From positions 4,536,501-4,600,500 of the forward strand of contig NZ_CP076134.1 of NCBI RefSeq assembly GCF_018736085.1: 64,000 nt of DNA, written 5' to 3'. The position numbers were made by a program, and so were the translations under genes. Of the stretch, positions 45,969 to 56,626 are shown in pieces. Each line of letters opens with the position of its first letter. Positions within the stretch are counted from its first letter, which is position 1. Source of the DNA: Bradyrhizobium sediminis (lineage in GTDB: Bacteria; Pseudomonadota; Alphaproteobacteria; Rhizobiales; Xanthobacteraceae). Below the pieces are notes generated by a model that saw only the letters and a list, made by a program, of their open reading frames with translations, did not search any database and had not been told where the DNA came from.

Positions 45969-48900
45969 CTAACTCGCCTGGGCCTCAGGCGGCCACGCGC
46001 GCTCAGACATAACATCGGGATGGCGGGTATCGTTTGTGGCGATGCCATGTTTATCCCGAAGCCTATCAATGGCGATTAGACATTTCTTGGCGAGGGCCGC
46101 TTCCGTTGGTGAGCCGCTGAGCAGATCGAAGAGCGCCTTTCGCAAATTCCCCACTGGAGCCGGATAGAGGTTGTAGATATTAGAGTCCTCGGCAACGGGC
46201 ACCTTGTCGACTGCAACAGCCTCTATGGCTGACGCCATCTGACCATCGTAGGCTTGGTCATTCGCTGTGTATTTCTTCACCATGGCAATGAGATCTTTCT
46301 CACTTGCCGCTTCACCAAAGAAGTCCTCCAGCATTCTGCGACCCGGGCCATCGCCTACTGTCTCGTACCGCTTCTTCAGTTCAGGCCTCAGTTCGGGAAG
46401 CTTCTGCACATATTCTGCAAGCTGGCGACCAACATGCCACGCATCGGCACCGTGAGGTTCACGCCCCAAGACGCGTTCGATGAACAGGTCCGCGTACGAC
46501 AGCACTGATTCAAGGGTGCCTCGGTTCAGAAATGCCCGCATCCACGCGTGGTCATCCGCAATATCTCTGTGTTCCCGCACTAGACTTACCAATAGAGCGT
46601 CCCCCTTCGCGCCGGGTACGGCGGCAACTGCGTTCAGCACGCGTTCCCATCGCTGTGCCCAGCCGCGGCCGTAGAAAGCCTTCACCTTGGTCAAGCCTTC
46701 AAGCACGATCTCTGGCCGCGTCGTGAACGGCAGCAACTCCAGCCAAGGCTCGATTTCCCAGGTATTCTGCCGCTTGTGCCATGCCTGGTTGGGCTCATTG
46801 GCCTCGGCTAGCCAATCATCGATAGCCCGCATAACGAGATCAGCATCGATAACCTGCCCATCAAGGACCATGGCGGCCAGCAAAGTCTGCTTTGCCCCCA
46901 ATGGCTGCGGCAAGTCCGTGATACGAGCGATGAGCCCATCGTGATCGGCATGCGGCATACTCAGGGCAATGCGCGCTAACCCAATCGCGAGCAACTGATC
47001 GTCCTTTTCCGCCTGTGGCTTCGCCAACCGATCTATCGCGGCGAAAATTGGCACTGCGAGCGCATTTAACGGCTCGGGCCTCGGCGACGCCGCACGGCTC
47101 TTACGCGCCACCTCAACTTCATCGAACCATGGCCACCGCCGATGAAAGCTCGGCTCGGGCACATCCAATTGCTTGTCCGATATAGATTTCAGTATGAGCG
47201 CAGCAGCAAGACCAAAATCCCTGTCTTCGAGATACTGCGCCGCGACTGTAGCCACTTCATCACCGCCGATGCGAACAAAGGACGCTTGGTATTGGTTGTC
47301 GTAAAGCGCGCCCGCATCTGACGTCGCGTCGATATCGCCGCGCCTCCGGGCATCCACAAGGCCTTCACGCGCCTTCTTAAGACGTGACAGCTCTTCATCG
47401 AGCAGTTGCTTTAGTTCGGGTACCAGTTCCCGGAAGCCCAAGCGACCGATGGCATTCGACACCTCCGTAAGCTGGTGTCTTCTTCCGGTAGGCGCTGCAA
47501 TCATCGTCTCGACCCAACGCCGCAGAAGGTCGATCCACACGCCTTTCGTCGCTGGGTCAATCGCGAGCGGCCGCTTGCGATCCTCCTGGCCGGTCCCGTG
47601 GTCTGCCACAAGCGACGCCAGGGATGAAATAATGCTGGGATCGTCTGACTTTTCTCTCCGCGCGATGGAAGCCGCGAAGACGGCGGGGCGCGTGCCGCGA
47701 ATTCGGTCCTTGATGCGACGGTATTCATCGCCGAGCGCGCGATCGTTCCGTGCAGCCCGCAAAGCACGGGCGCATCCAAGAAATCTGTCGATTAGCGCAT
47801 CCACTGTCTTTGGACCCGCCATAACCGCCGCGGCATTGATATCGCGGCTCTCACGGCTAACATCGAGAATGGACTTTGCAATCGGCCCTTCATCAGTCAC
47901 TTCCAAATTCAAAAGGAGTTCGTCTGCGTGGTACGGCAATTTTAGACCTGTCTCCAGGCGCTGACGTAGTCCTTGCAGTACGGCGTTCGGCGCCTGCTGC
48001 TGGGCAAAATAGAGCGAACCACCCTGCCGATCATTGATGGGAAACTGCGGGTCCGCAATTGCGGCTGCGATGGCCGCATCGCGCCCTGGGTAATCGGAGG
48101 GTTGCTGAAGAAGAAGGCGAAGCCGCTCATATGATCCAGTTGCCTTTTCGAAAGCCTTGGCTCGAATGGTGCGCAACCTCTCCACGACCGCTGGCTCCTG
48201 GATATCTTCCGCGTAGCCATGCGCCGCGATAAGCTCCCAAGTCTCTTGGTGGGCGGACGACAGAAGATCGGCAACATGACGGTCGGCCCGCCGAAACTGA
48301 AGGTGTTGAACGACTTCCGCCTGGACCTTCGGGCTCGGATCAGTCTTCGCCAACTCTACCGCCAGATCCACTCCATCCACGCCGCTCTCTCCGGCTATCA
48401 TTGCGAGCAAGTCCTCCCGCGTCTGCTCGGGAAGCTTTGCTACCTTCGCATGCAGATCGGGACCAAGGACTCGCGGACGAAAGCGCGGCGCAATTCGCAA
48501 AGTTGGAAGCAGTATTTGTCGGTTGCTGCTAGATGCAAGGGGCCAAATCTGCGGGGCAAATTCGGGCCGGCCGGTCATGATCATGAACCTTACAGCGCGA
48601 TCCACTTTCCCGGGCCGGTGCCAACGCTCGACAAAAGTAGCAATGTCCCCTTTCACTAATTCCCAAACCGAAGCCGCCGCACGATAAATCATCTCGGCGC
48701 CCAACATGGGATCAACTGGCAAAGCGAGCCGGACTGCATGCGCAACGATCTCCGTTCCGCCGTTTTCGCGTGAAAGCCGCTCCGTTGCGAACAAGACGGA
48801 TTCTTCCCACATAGGCTGGTCGAAGATGGCGGCACGTAGCTGCACACGAGCGCTCGTATCGCCTCTCGCGCTCACCCGCATCAATTCGGAGACCTTGTGA

Positions 48901-50378
48901 CTGGCATACCATTCTTGGAATTGCTGATGCTGGAACGCGACGCCGCCCCCAGAGCGCATCAAGGCATGGTGGCTCGTCAACGCTTCCAAAACTGTTATTG
49001 GCTCGAGCGGTCCGGCAATCTGGCCTTGCTCTCGGAGTCTGGCAGTCGTAGTTGCCACGATCCGGCGCGCGTCGGCCTCGGACATTGTGGTCGAACCAAT
49101 CGCGTTCAAATGGCTCGCCAACTCGGTCAAAATCTCTGCGTGGCACCCAAGAAGCGCTGATTGCAGGGTTTCAACGTGGTCGGCTGCCCGTTCGTGCTGT
49201 TCGACGAACAAGCGGAGCACGGCTTCCTTGGTGTCGGCGATTGCGCCTCTTGAACCGCCCGCGAGTAGGGCGGAAAGGTACAGTGGCGTGGCGATCAGTG
49301 CGCGAACGCCGGGTGTCCGCCAGGCATCGTCAACAATCTTCTTGCCCGCCGCGCCATAGAGCGCATCCGCAATCGCCATCTGCTGGCCTTCGGAGAGTGG
49401 CTCGATATGGACGCGCGGTCCTGATATGGGCACGTCAAGCGCTTGCCGCCGCGTTGTGGCAACGATGCGAACGTCGGGCCAGTCACGACGGACTTGCCCG
49501 ATCTCGACACGCAACCGCTTGTGGGCGTCCGGAGTAAGTTCGTTCCAACCGTCAAGCAAGAGCAGTAGCCGTCCGCGCTCGGCGAGCGCGCTTACATCGT
49601 CCGTGCTAATCGCCTTGAAAGCCGAGCGCTGATATAGACTCGCGAGCAGGCTTGTTGATCCTGCAGACCAATCACCCAGCCTGAAATAGAAAGGAACGAT
49701 CGAATTTGCAGTTAGCACGTGGCCTGCCAGTTGCAGAAGTGTAGTCGTCTTGCCGGTTCCTGGCGGCGCCACGATTGTCACTTCAGGTGCAACTTCGACA
49801 GCCAGCGGCAATTTACCGATGCTGAAGGATGGCGCTTCGTTGTCGCCGTCTATTCTGAGGGTGAGCTCGATGGCATCACGGGACCACATTGGCCCACGCC
49901 TATAGGTAACGAGATCAGCGGCGGCGGCCGCGTGAACTTTCTCGAAAACGGCATCGAATTCGGCATCCTCGGGCCGATCATCTGCCGCAATCGTCGCTTC
50001 AACGCGGGCTGGCTCTTCCGCGAGTGCAGTGCCAGATGCCACAAGTTCACGAAACGCACGCGTTTGCGCATCGCGCTTCCATCTTGTCAGTTGCTCGATC
50101 GTAAACTTGTTCGAGTCGACATCGACCAGCCTCCCACAGTTCTGACAAAGCCATAGTCCGTTTTCCTTGCTCCGCCGCGCCTCCAGCGTTTGGGCCGCGT
50201 TGTAGCGAGGCCCACCAGGGGATGCTGCGCAAATGTGAGCCGCCACGCCGATGATGATGGTCCCGTCCTGCGCTGCGTTGGCACCGACGGTCGGTCGACG
50301 GCATTCAGGATTCGAGCAACGGTACCCGACGCCCTTGGCAATCTCCGTAACGGTTCGTTTGGTGAAATCGTCGCGCAA
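45969..50378 (-). CDS. HNH nuclease-NACHT NTPase-helical repeat protein, probable antiphage sensor
   Basis: This 1469-residue protein has three parts. Residues 1-110 form a zinc-binding HNH-type nuclease domain: Cys21-x4-Cys26, catalytic-type His48 in VAAHICAASPGGPRY, and Cys78-x2-Cys81 after ENGLWLC. Residues about 195-480 are a NACHT/STAND NTPase with P-loop APPGTGKTT (204-212), Walker B LLLLLDGWNEL (271-281) and sensor IVATTRR. The remaining 950 or so residues are helical, HEAT-like repeats expected to sense a trigger. Nuclease-NACHT-repeat proteins are known bacterial antiphage systems; this combination fits a single-gene one. The start is TTG at 50378 with a weak ribosome-binding site. 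GC is lower than its neighbours, suggesting transfer. Confidence 0.85.
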   Translation of the reverse strand: MRDDFTKRTVTEIAKGVGYRCSNPECRRPTVGANAAQDGTIIIGVAAHICAASPGGPRYNAAQTLEARRSKENGLWLCQNCGRLVDVDSNKFTIEQLTRWKRDAQTRAFRELVASGTALAEEPARVEATIAADDRPEDAEFDAVFEKVHAAAAADLVTYRRGPMWSRDAIELTLRIDGDNEAPSFSIGKLPLAVEVAPEVTIVAPPGTGKTTTLLQLAGHVLTANSIVPFYFRLGDWSAGSTSLLASLYQRSAFKAISTDDVSALAERGRLLLLLDGWNELTPDAHKRLRVEIGQVRRDWPDVRIVATTRRQALDVPISGPRVHIEPLSEGQQMAIADALYGAAGKKIVDDAWRTPGVRALIATPLYLSALLAGGSRGAIADTKEAVLRLFVEQHERAADHVETLQSALLGCHAEILTELASHLNAIGSTTMSEADARRIVATTTARLREQGQIAGPLEPITVLEALTSHHALMRSGGGVAFQHQQFQEWYASHKVSELMRVSARGDTSARVQLRAAIFDQPMWEESVLFATERLSRENGGTEIVAHAVRLALPVDPMLGAEMIYRAAASVWELVKGDIATFVERWHRPGKVDRAVRFMIMTGRPEFAPQIWPLASSSNRQILLPTLRIAPRFRPRVLGPDLHAKVAKLPEQTREDLLAMIAGESGVDGVDLAVELAKTDPSPKVQAEVVQHLQFRRADRHVADLLSSAHQETWELIAAHGYAEDIQEPAVVERLRTIRAKAFEKATGSYERLRLLLQQPSDYPGRDAAIAAAIADPQFPINDRQGGSLYFAQQQAPNAVLQGLRQRLETGLKLPYHADELLLNLEVTDEGPIAKSILDVSRESRDINAAAVMAGPKTVDALIDRFLGCARALRAARNDRALGDEYRRIKDRIRGTRPAVFAASIARREKSDDPSIISSLASLVADHGTGQEDRKRPLAIDPATKGVWIDLLRRWVETMIAAPTGRRHQLTEVSNAIGRLGFRELVPELKQLLDEELSRLKKAREGLVDARRRGDIDATSDAGALYDNQYQASFVRIGGDEVATVAAQYLEDRDFGLAAALILKSISDKQLDVPEPSFHRRWPWFDEVEVARKSRAASPRPEPLNALAVPIFAAIDRLAKPQAEKDDQLLAIGLARIALSMPHADHDGLIARITDLPQPLGAKQTLLAAMVLDGQVIDADLVMRAIDDWLAEANEPNQAWHKRQNTWEIEPWLELLPFTTRPEIVLEGLTKVKAFYGRGWAQRWERVLNAVAAVPGAKGDALLVSLVREHRDIADDHAWMRAFLNRGTLESVLSYADLFIERVLGREPHGADAWHVGRQLAEYVQKLPELRPELKKRYETVGDGPGRRMLEDFFGEAASEKDLIAMVKKYTANDQAYDGQMASAIEAVAVDKVPVAEDSNIYNLYPAPVGNLRKALFDLLSGSPTEAALAKKCLIAIDRLRDKHGIATNDTRHPDVMSERAWPPEAQAS

Positions 50379-50563
50379 ATGGGGCCGCCGTGGGTATAAT
50401 AGCGCCAGCGAAAGAGCGAATCCTGCACAAAACCAATAGCATAGCGGCCCGGCACCTGCACGCCCGTGTGATTGTCAGTGTTTTTCTTCGCTCGGCGCGG
50501 CAAGGTATTAAGGGATGGAAGCGGCGGCTCGCGACAGCGCGTTCGCATCAAAGGAGACAAGCG

Positions 50564-51316
50564 ATGGACCTGAAGGGCGCGGTTGCACTGGTGACGGGCG
50601 GCAATGGCGGGCTGGGGCAGCGCATCTGCCACGCGCTCGCGCGGGAGGGCGCCCATGTGGCTGTCATGTACGCTCGCAGCCGCGACCAGGCGGAAAGCGT
50701 CGCCAGCGAACTGACGTCGCGTTATCAGATCAACGCCCGGGCTTTCGCCTGCGACATCACCGACGGCGCGGCGGTGGATCGGCTGGTGGGCGAGGTAACC
50801 CGGGCCTTCGGCCACCTCGATGTTCTGGTCAATGACGCCGCCTACAACGTCTCGATCCCGTTCGGCGATCTCGACAATCTGACGCTGGAGGCATGGGACA
50901 AGATCATGGCCATCAACCTGACGGGGCCGATGCGCCTGACCAAGGCGGTAGCCCCCGTCATGAAGGCCCAGGGGCGCGGCCGCATCATCAACATCGCTTC
51001 GGTGGCAGGGCTCAGCCCGACCGGCTCGTCCATCGCCTATGCCGTGTCGAAGGCGGGGCTCATTCATCTGACGCGTTGCATGGCGGTGGCGCTGGCGCCG
51101 GAGACGCGCGTCAACTGCGTGGCGCCGGGTCTGCTGGACGGCACGCGCGCCACAGCCAATCTCCGGGCCGAGCAGATCGAGCGCTCCGCATCGGGCTCGC
51201 TCCTGAAAAGGCCAGCCGACAAGGACGACTGCGCCGACATGGTGGTCGCCATGTGCCGCACCGAGACCATGACCGGCCAGACCGTCGTCATCGATTCCGG
51301 ACGCATCTTCCACTAG
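50564..51316 (+). CDS. SDR-family oxidoreductase (FabG-like)
   Basis: This 250-residue classical short-chain dehydrogenase has the cofactor motif TGGNGGLGQ, the NDAAYN segment in place of the usual NNAG, catalytic Ser in NIASVAGLSPTGSS, Tyr-x3-Lys in AYAVSKAGL and the CVAPGLLDG loop. It reduces or oxidises a keto/hydroxy substrate with NAD(P)H; the substrate is unknown. The ATG at 50564 has AAGGAG upstream; the open frame back to 50390 is leader. It is divergent from the HNH-NACHT gene and has core-like GC. Confidence 0.9.
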   Translation: MDLKGAVALVTGGNGGLGQRICHALAREGAHVAVMYARSRDQAESVASELTSRYQINARAFACDITDGAAVDRLVGEVTRAFGHLDVLVNDAAYNVSIPFGDLDNLTLEAWDKIMAINLTGPMRLTKAVAPVMKAQGRGRIINIASVAGLSPTGSSIAYAVSKAGLIHLTRCMAVALAPETRVNCVAPGLLDGTRATANLRAEQIERSASGSLLKRPADKDDCADMVVAMCRTETMTGQTVVIDSGRIFH

Positions 51317-51471
51317 GACGACGGGGCAGACCGCTTCGAACGGCTCGTTCCATGGCGTGAGGCATGGGATGCGTTGAGCTTTTCGCGAAACCCATCACCA
51401 CTCGTGCAAAACATGATGGGTATCGCTTTCGCTCCACCCATCCTACGTGCTATCGGCGCCAATCCATCAAC

Positions 51472-51505
51472 CCCGTCATTGCGAGCGCAGCGAGGCAATG
51501 ACGGG
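51472..51505. repeat. Miniature palindromic repeat
   Basis: CCCGTCATTGC...GCAATGACGGG form a hairpin with a GAGCGCAGCGAG loop region. It is a shortened version of the repeat at 45229 and 61706 and lies between convergent genes. Confidence 0.75.
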
Positions 51506-51512
51506 TGACCCC

Positions 51513-51998
51513 TCACCTTCCCGGCCGAAGTTCCAGGCTTTCCAGCCCGGCCGCGATGCTGAGGCCGATCTGGCCCTGCACGCTGAGCGGCTGCAGGGCG
51601 ATGGTGTTGTTGGAGCCGCCGACCAGCACATTGCCGCCAACCCCGACGCCGATCGCGGCACTGCCCTGCGCGCCGGCGTAATTGCCGGCGAGATCGCCGG
51701 GGCCGAGCCGCGCGACCGGCGCGAACACGCCCCAGGCCAGCGCGGATTCCTGGGTGATGCCGAGATCGAGCCCGACCTTGCGGATGGTCGCGACATAGCG
51801 GTCCTCCGGCAGGCCGTCGGCGCGCAGCACGCAGCCGAGATTGGTCACCGATCCGACGATGAAGCCGATGCTGGCGCCGCCGCGGCATTCGAGAACGCCG
51901 ACCTGCACGCGCTGCATCGGCTGCTGCGCCCGGGCGGCGCCAAAGGATGCAACCAGCAGGTTAACGGCGATACCGGCAAGGATGAGTGAGCGGCGCAT
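51513..51998 (-). CDS. DUF992 protein, exported
   Basis: This 161-residue protein has a signal peptide (about 1-24, ending ARA) and the DUF992 pattern: VQVGVLECRGGASIGFIVGS, a conserved second Cys in LGCVLRAD, GVDLGITQES-like LDLGITQESALAWGVFAP, and GLxxGDLAGNYAGAQGSAAIGVGVG. Cys38 and Cys56 probably form a disulfide in the periplasm. The function of DUF992 proteins is unknown. A paralogue lies 243 bases upstream on the same strand. Confidence 0.88.
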   Translation of the reverse strand: MRRSLILAGIAVNLLVASFGAARAQQPMQRVQVGVLECRGGASIGFIVGSVTNLGCVLRADGLPEDRYVATIRKVGLDLGITQESALAWGVFAPVARLGPGDLAGNYAGAQGSAAIGVGVGGNVLVGGSNNTIALQPLSVQGQIGLSIAAGLESLELRPGR

Positions 51999-52096
51999 GA
52001 AGAAATCTCCGGCTGAAAGGATGTGATGCGAGCAGGGAATCGGGACAGCGCCACGCCTTGGCGCCTGATTCTCTATGACACAACGGCGGGGGTGTT

Positions 52097-52176
52097 GTCA
52101 TTCCGGGATGGTCCGAAGGACCAGACCCGGAATCTCGAGATTCCGGGTTCAGCCCCGCGGGCTGCCCCGGAATGAC
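52097..52176. repeat. Dispersed palindromic repeat
   Basis: GTCATTCCGGGATGGTCCGA pairs with the distal CCCCGGAATGAC, with two inner hairpins (GGTCCGAAGGACC and CCGGAATCTCGAGATTCCGG). It fills the gap between the two DUF992 genes. Confidence 0.8.
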
Positions 52177-52191
52177 GGCAATCGTTACAAA

Positions 52192-52220
52192 CAAAAACAG
52201 GCCCGCTTGCGCGGGCCTGT
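52192..52220 (-). terminator. Intrinsic terminator of the upstream DUF992 gene
   Basis: On the minus strand ACAGGCCCGC pairs with GCGGGCCTGT around CAAG-type loop bases and runs into TTTTTG. It is 21 bases after the stop at 52242, a classical intrinsic terminator. Confidence 0.88.
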
Positions 52221-52241
52221 TTCACTTGCCTCGTTGGCGCC

Positions 52242-52772
52242 TCAGCCGTGACGGCGATGGTGGTGATGGCGACGATGAACCCGGTAGGTGCCGCCGCGCC
52301 CGAAGCGGACCGGCTGCAGCTCGATGTCGGCAATGCCGGCCGCGACGTTCAACCCGGTCTGGCCCTGCACGCTGATCGGCTGCAGCGCGTAGGAATTCTG
52401 CGGACCCCCGACCAGGAAATTGCCGCCGAAGCCGACGCCGACCGACGCATTGGCGCCGACGCCGCCGTAATTGCCGGCGAGCTCGCCGCGGCCGAGCCTG
52501 CTCGTCGGCGCATTCACCGCCCAGGCCAGCCGGGTCTGCTCGGTGAAGCCGAGATCGACGCCGTAGCGGCGGACGGTCGCGATATAAGGTTCGGGGCGGC
52601 GGCCTTCGCTCTGGAACACGCATTCGAATGACGTGACCGAGCCGACGACGAAGCCGACATTCTGGCCGCCCTGGCATTGCAGGATGCCGGCGCGCACCGG
52701 TGGCATCGCGTTTGCCCCGGCGACCGAGACGCCGAGCGCCGCGATGGCAATGCTGAATGTCGAGAGTTTCAT
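52242..52772 (-). CDS. DUF992 protein with His-rich tail
   Basis: This 176-residue exported protein has a signal peptide (MKLSTFSIAIAALGVSVAGA, cleavage near ANA) followed by DUF992: VRAGILQCQGGQNVGFVVGS, SFECVFQSEG, VDLGFTEQTRLAWAV and RGELAGNYGGVGANASVGVG. It differs from its neighbour in a C-terminal extension ending VHRRHHHHRRHG, which could bind metal or polyanions. The ATG at 52772 is the start of the signal; the longer frame to 52862 translates a small tandem repeat. Confidence 0.87.
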   Translation of the reverse strand: MKLSTFSIAIAALGVSVAGANAMPPVRAGILQCQGGQNVGFVVGSVTSFECVFQSEGRRPEPYIATVRRYGVDLGFTEQTRLAWAVNAPTSRLGRGELAGNYGGVGANASVGVGFGGNFLVGGPQNSYALQPISVQGQTGLNVAAGIADIELQPVRFGRGGTYRVHRRHHHHRRHG

Positions 52773-52823
52773 GGTTCTGTCTCCGCATGAGGAATTGAAT
52801 GTGCGAAAGCGACAGAAAGAAAA

Positions 52824-52870
52824 CGCCTTGTCCAAAACAAGAAAGCGCCTTGTCCAAAACAAGGCGCTTC
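52824..52870. repeat. Tandem 18-base duplication forming a hairpin
   Basis: CGCCTTGTCCAAAACAAG occurs at 52824-52841 and again at 52846-52863. The second copy continues as GCGC, so GCGCCTTG and CAAGGCGC pair around TCCAAAA. It lies in the leader of the DUF992 gene at 52242-52772. Confidence 0.8.
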
Positions 52871-52927
52871 CGGAATGCCGACGTCAAACCGTCACGGGCT
52901 CGACAGTCAAATCCTCAAGACGTGATT

Positions 52928-52993
52928 TGACACGCCTTTCTTCTGACGCGTTTTCTTGACGCGAACCGGGGACCCACTTCGCTCGAAAACGCT

Positions 52994-52995
<2 letters not shown>
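52928..52995 (-). repeat. Dispersed repeat, second copy
   Basis: On the minus strand it reads AGAGCGTTTTCGAGCGAAGT, then CCGGTTCGCGTCAAGAAAAC and GCGTCAGAAGAAAG, matching the copy at 14699 with several substitutions. It abuts the stop codon of the aminotransferase gene, whose TAG supplies the first bases. Confidence 0.75.
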
Positions 52996-54328
<1,333 letters not shown>

Positions 54329-54389
54329 TTAGGGAACGTTAAAACGGCCCCGCTAGGGTTGCGCAATATTCATAAAGTTCCGCGGCAAA

Positions 54390-55637
54390 ATGGCTCATTT
54401 CTGGCAAGCTATCCGATCCGGCGAATGGCTGACCGCCGCGCGTGCGCGCGATTACAGCCTGATCCTGCTCGGCATCTGCGCCCTCGCCGCGGTCGGCTGG
54501 ATCGCGCTGTCGGATGGCCTGATCGATCGCAACGGCAAACCGATCGGCACCGATTTTGCCAGCTTTTACGCGGCCGGCTCGCTCGTGCTCGATGGCCGGG
54601 CCGGTGACGTCTACAATATGGCTGCGCATTACGCCCGCGAGCAGCAGATCTTCGGGGCAGCCATGCCCTATTACGGCTGGCTGTATCCGCCGATCTTCCT
54701 GCTGGTCGCGACCCCGCTGGCGCTGATGCCCTATCTGCCGGCGCTGGCGGTCTGGCAAATCGGCACCTTCGCGTTGTACCTGCTCGTGATCGGCCGCATC
54801 GTGCGACGGATGCGGGGCGTCGCGATCGGCCCGGTATGGCTGCCGATCGCCGCCGGATTCCCCGCCGTCTTCATCAATCTGGGACACGGCCAAAACGGGC
54901 TTCTCGGCGCCGGATTGTTTGGCGCAGCCCTGCTCGCGTTGTCCGCGAGGCCGGTGGTGTCGGGAGTCCTGTTTGGCCTGCTCGCCTACAAGCCGCAATT
55001 CGCGCTGGTCGTACCGGTCGCGTTGCTCGCCGCCGGCCAATGGCGCACCGTCATTGCCACCGGCATCACCGTGATGGCGCTGGTGGGCATCACGAGCCTG
55101 ATATTTGGCGCCGATCTCTGGCTTGCCTTCGCCGCCTCCACCGAGACGTCGCGCAAGCTGCTGCTCGAGCAGGGCGATGTCGGCTTCGAGAAACTGCAAA
55201 GCGTCTTCGCGGCGGTGCGCATGTGGGGCGGCGGCGTCCCGCTGGCCTACGCGGTGCAGGGCGTGGTGTCGGCCGCGGTGGTGTGCGGCACCGCATGGAC
55301 ATGGCGTTCGGCCGGCGACCGCGACCTCAAGGCCGCGCTCCTCGTCATCGCGACATTGCTGGCTTCACCGCACGTCCTGGATTACGACCTCGTGATCCTC
55401 GGTCTGGCGATCGCATTTGCCACCAGCGCCGGTTTCGCGGGCGGCTTCCGCGATTACGAGATCAGCCTGCTGGCTGCGGCGTGGATCGTGCCCTTGCTGG
55501 CGCGCGGCGTCGCCGGAGTCACCGGAATACCGCTTGGCCTTTTGGTGTTGCTGGCGCTTTACGTCGTCACGCTGCGACGTGCGGCTTGGGATCGTGCAGC
55601 GCCGGCTGTGAGCGCCCACGAAATCGCGCAAGCGTGA
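54390..55637 (+). CDS. GT87/DUF2029-family polytopic membrane protein
   Basis: This 415-residue inner-membrane protein has nine or ten hydrophobic segments and the family start DGLIDRNGKPIGTDFASFYA, where the Asp of GTDF is the likely catalytic residue of GT-C mannosyltransferases. It also has YYGWLYPPIFLLVATPLALM, characteristic of DUF2029. Actinobacterial relatives use polyprenyl-phosphomannose; the substrate in this group is unknown. It starts with ATG without a strong ribosome-binding site. It lies alone between the aminotransferase and GST genes. Confidence 0.85.
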   Translation: MAHFWQAIRSGEWLTAARARDYSLILLGICALAAVGWIALSDGLIDRNGKPIGTDFASFYAAGSLVLDGRAGDVYNMAAHYAREQQIFGAAMPYYGWLYPPIFLLVATPLALMPYLPALAVWQIGTFALYLLVIGRIVRRMRGVAIGPVWLPIAAGFPAVFINLGHGQNGLLGAGLFGAALLALSARPVVSGVLFGLLAYKPQFALVVPVALLAAGQWRTVIATGITVMALVGITSLIFGADLWLAFAASTETSRKLLLEQGDVGFEKLQSVFAAVRMWGGGVPLAYAVQGVVSAAVVCGTAWTWRSAGDRDLKAALLVIATLLASPHVLDYDLVILGLAIAFATSAGFAGGFRDYEISLLAAAWIVPLLARGVAGVTGIPLGLLVLLALYVVTLRRAAWDRAAPAVSAHEIAQA

Positions 55638-55811
55638 TCTGAATCGTTAACGCCTGCTGGCAAGATCTTCTGCGCGGTTGCAGTGCGGTAGAGGTTTTCT
55701 ACCTTTTCCATCTCGCGGGCCTTGCGAGACACCTGCAACGGCATCATTGTTTAGCCGCGTTGCGGCGCGACAAGGCGGACTCGTTCGCCACACGCACCGT
55801 TTTCACCGAGA

Positions 55812-56477
55812 ATGAAATTCAAGATGTACAAGCTCTATTCGATGCAGCGCTCCGGCAACAGCTACAAGGTGCGCCTTGCGCTGGCGCTGCTGAACGCGCC
55901 CTACCGCGCCATCGAAATCGACATTCTGCGCGGCGAGAGCCGCACGCCGGACTTTCTCGCGAAAAATCCCAGCGGCCAGGTGCCGCTTCTGGAAGTCGGG
56001 GAAGGCCGCTACCTCGCCGAGTCCAATGCCATCCTCTGGTACGTCGCGGGCGGCACGCCGCTGGCGCCGGAATCGCGGATCGAGCGCGCCGAGGCGCTGC
56101 AGTGGATGTTCTTCGAACAGCACGCGCTGGAGCCGAATATCGGCGCCGCCTATTTCTGGCTGGCGCTGGTCAAGGGTGGCCGCGACCTGCAGACCCACGC
56201 GCTGGAAGACTGGATGGAACGCGGCTACGGCGCGTTGCAGGTGATGGAAAACCACCTCAAGACCCACGAGTATTTTGCCGCGGGCCAGATGACCGTCGCC
56301 GACATCGCGCTGTACGGCTATACCCATGTCGCCGACCAGTGCGACTACGACCTTGCGACCTTCCCGGCGATCTGCGCCTGGCTGCGGCGGGTCGAAAGGA
56401 CGCCAGGGTTCGTCCCGATGGACTGGCAGCCCGGCAGCGAGGTCGACGATACCCCCGGCATCGCCGCGGAGGTTTGA
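55812..56477 (+). CDS. Glutathione S-transferase
   Basis: This 221-residue GST begins with the thioredoxin-like domain FKMYKLYSMQRSGNSYKVRL (Ser at the catalytic position), has the cis-Pro in PSGQVPLLEVGEGRYLAESN, and a helical domain with MTVADIALYGYTHVAD. The N-terminal SGNSYKVRLAL fits the bacterial Ser-type cluster. It differs from the GST at 34778 throughout, so it is not a recent duplicate. A function in detoxification is likely; the substrate is not known. Confidence 0.9.
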   Translation: MKFKMYKLYSMQRSGNSYKVRLALALLNAPYRAIEIDILRGESRTPDFLAKNPSGQVPLLEVGEGRYLAESNAILWYVAGGTPLAPESRIERAEALQWMFFEQHALEPNIGAAYFWLALVKGGRDLQTHALEDWMERGYGALQVMENHLKTHEYFAAGQMTVADIALYGYTHVADQCDYDLATFPAICAWLRRVERTPGFVPMDWQPGSEVDDTPGIAAEV

Positions 56478-56626
56478 GGCGGTAGCGCCTCAACAGCGGG
56501 CATAACCGCCCGCGCCGCCGTTATTTTGCCATCTTCGAGCCCGCATCGCCGCAATATTGCCAGCGATTCTTGCAAGATTCTGCGGGGCGTGCGGGTGATT
56601 CGCCCGCGCATTGAAGGATTTCGGCC

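Noticed and set aside
50087..51313. 408-codon minus-strand frame spanning the SDR gene and the start of the HNH-NACHT gene
   Set aside because: It is antisense to a clear SDR and continues into another frame of the NACHT gene without any domain signature.
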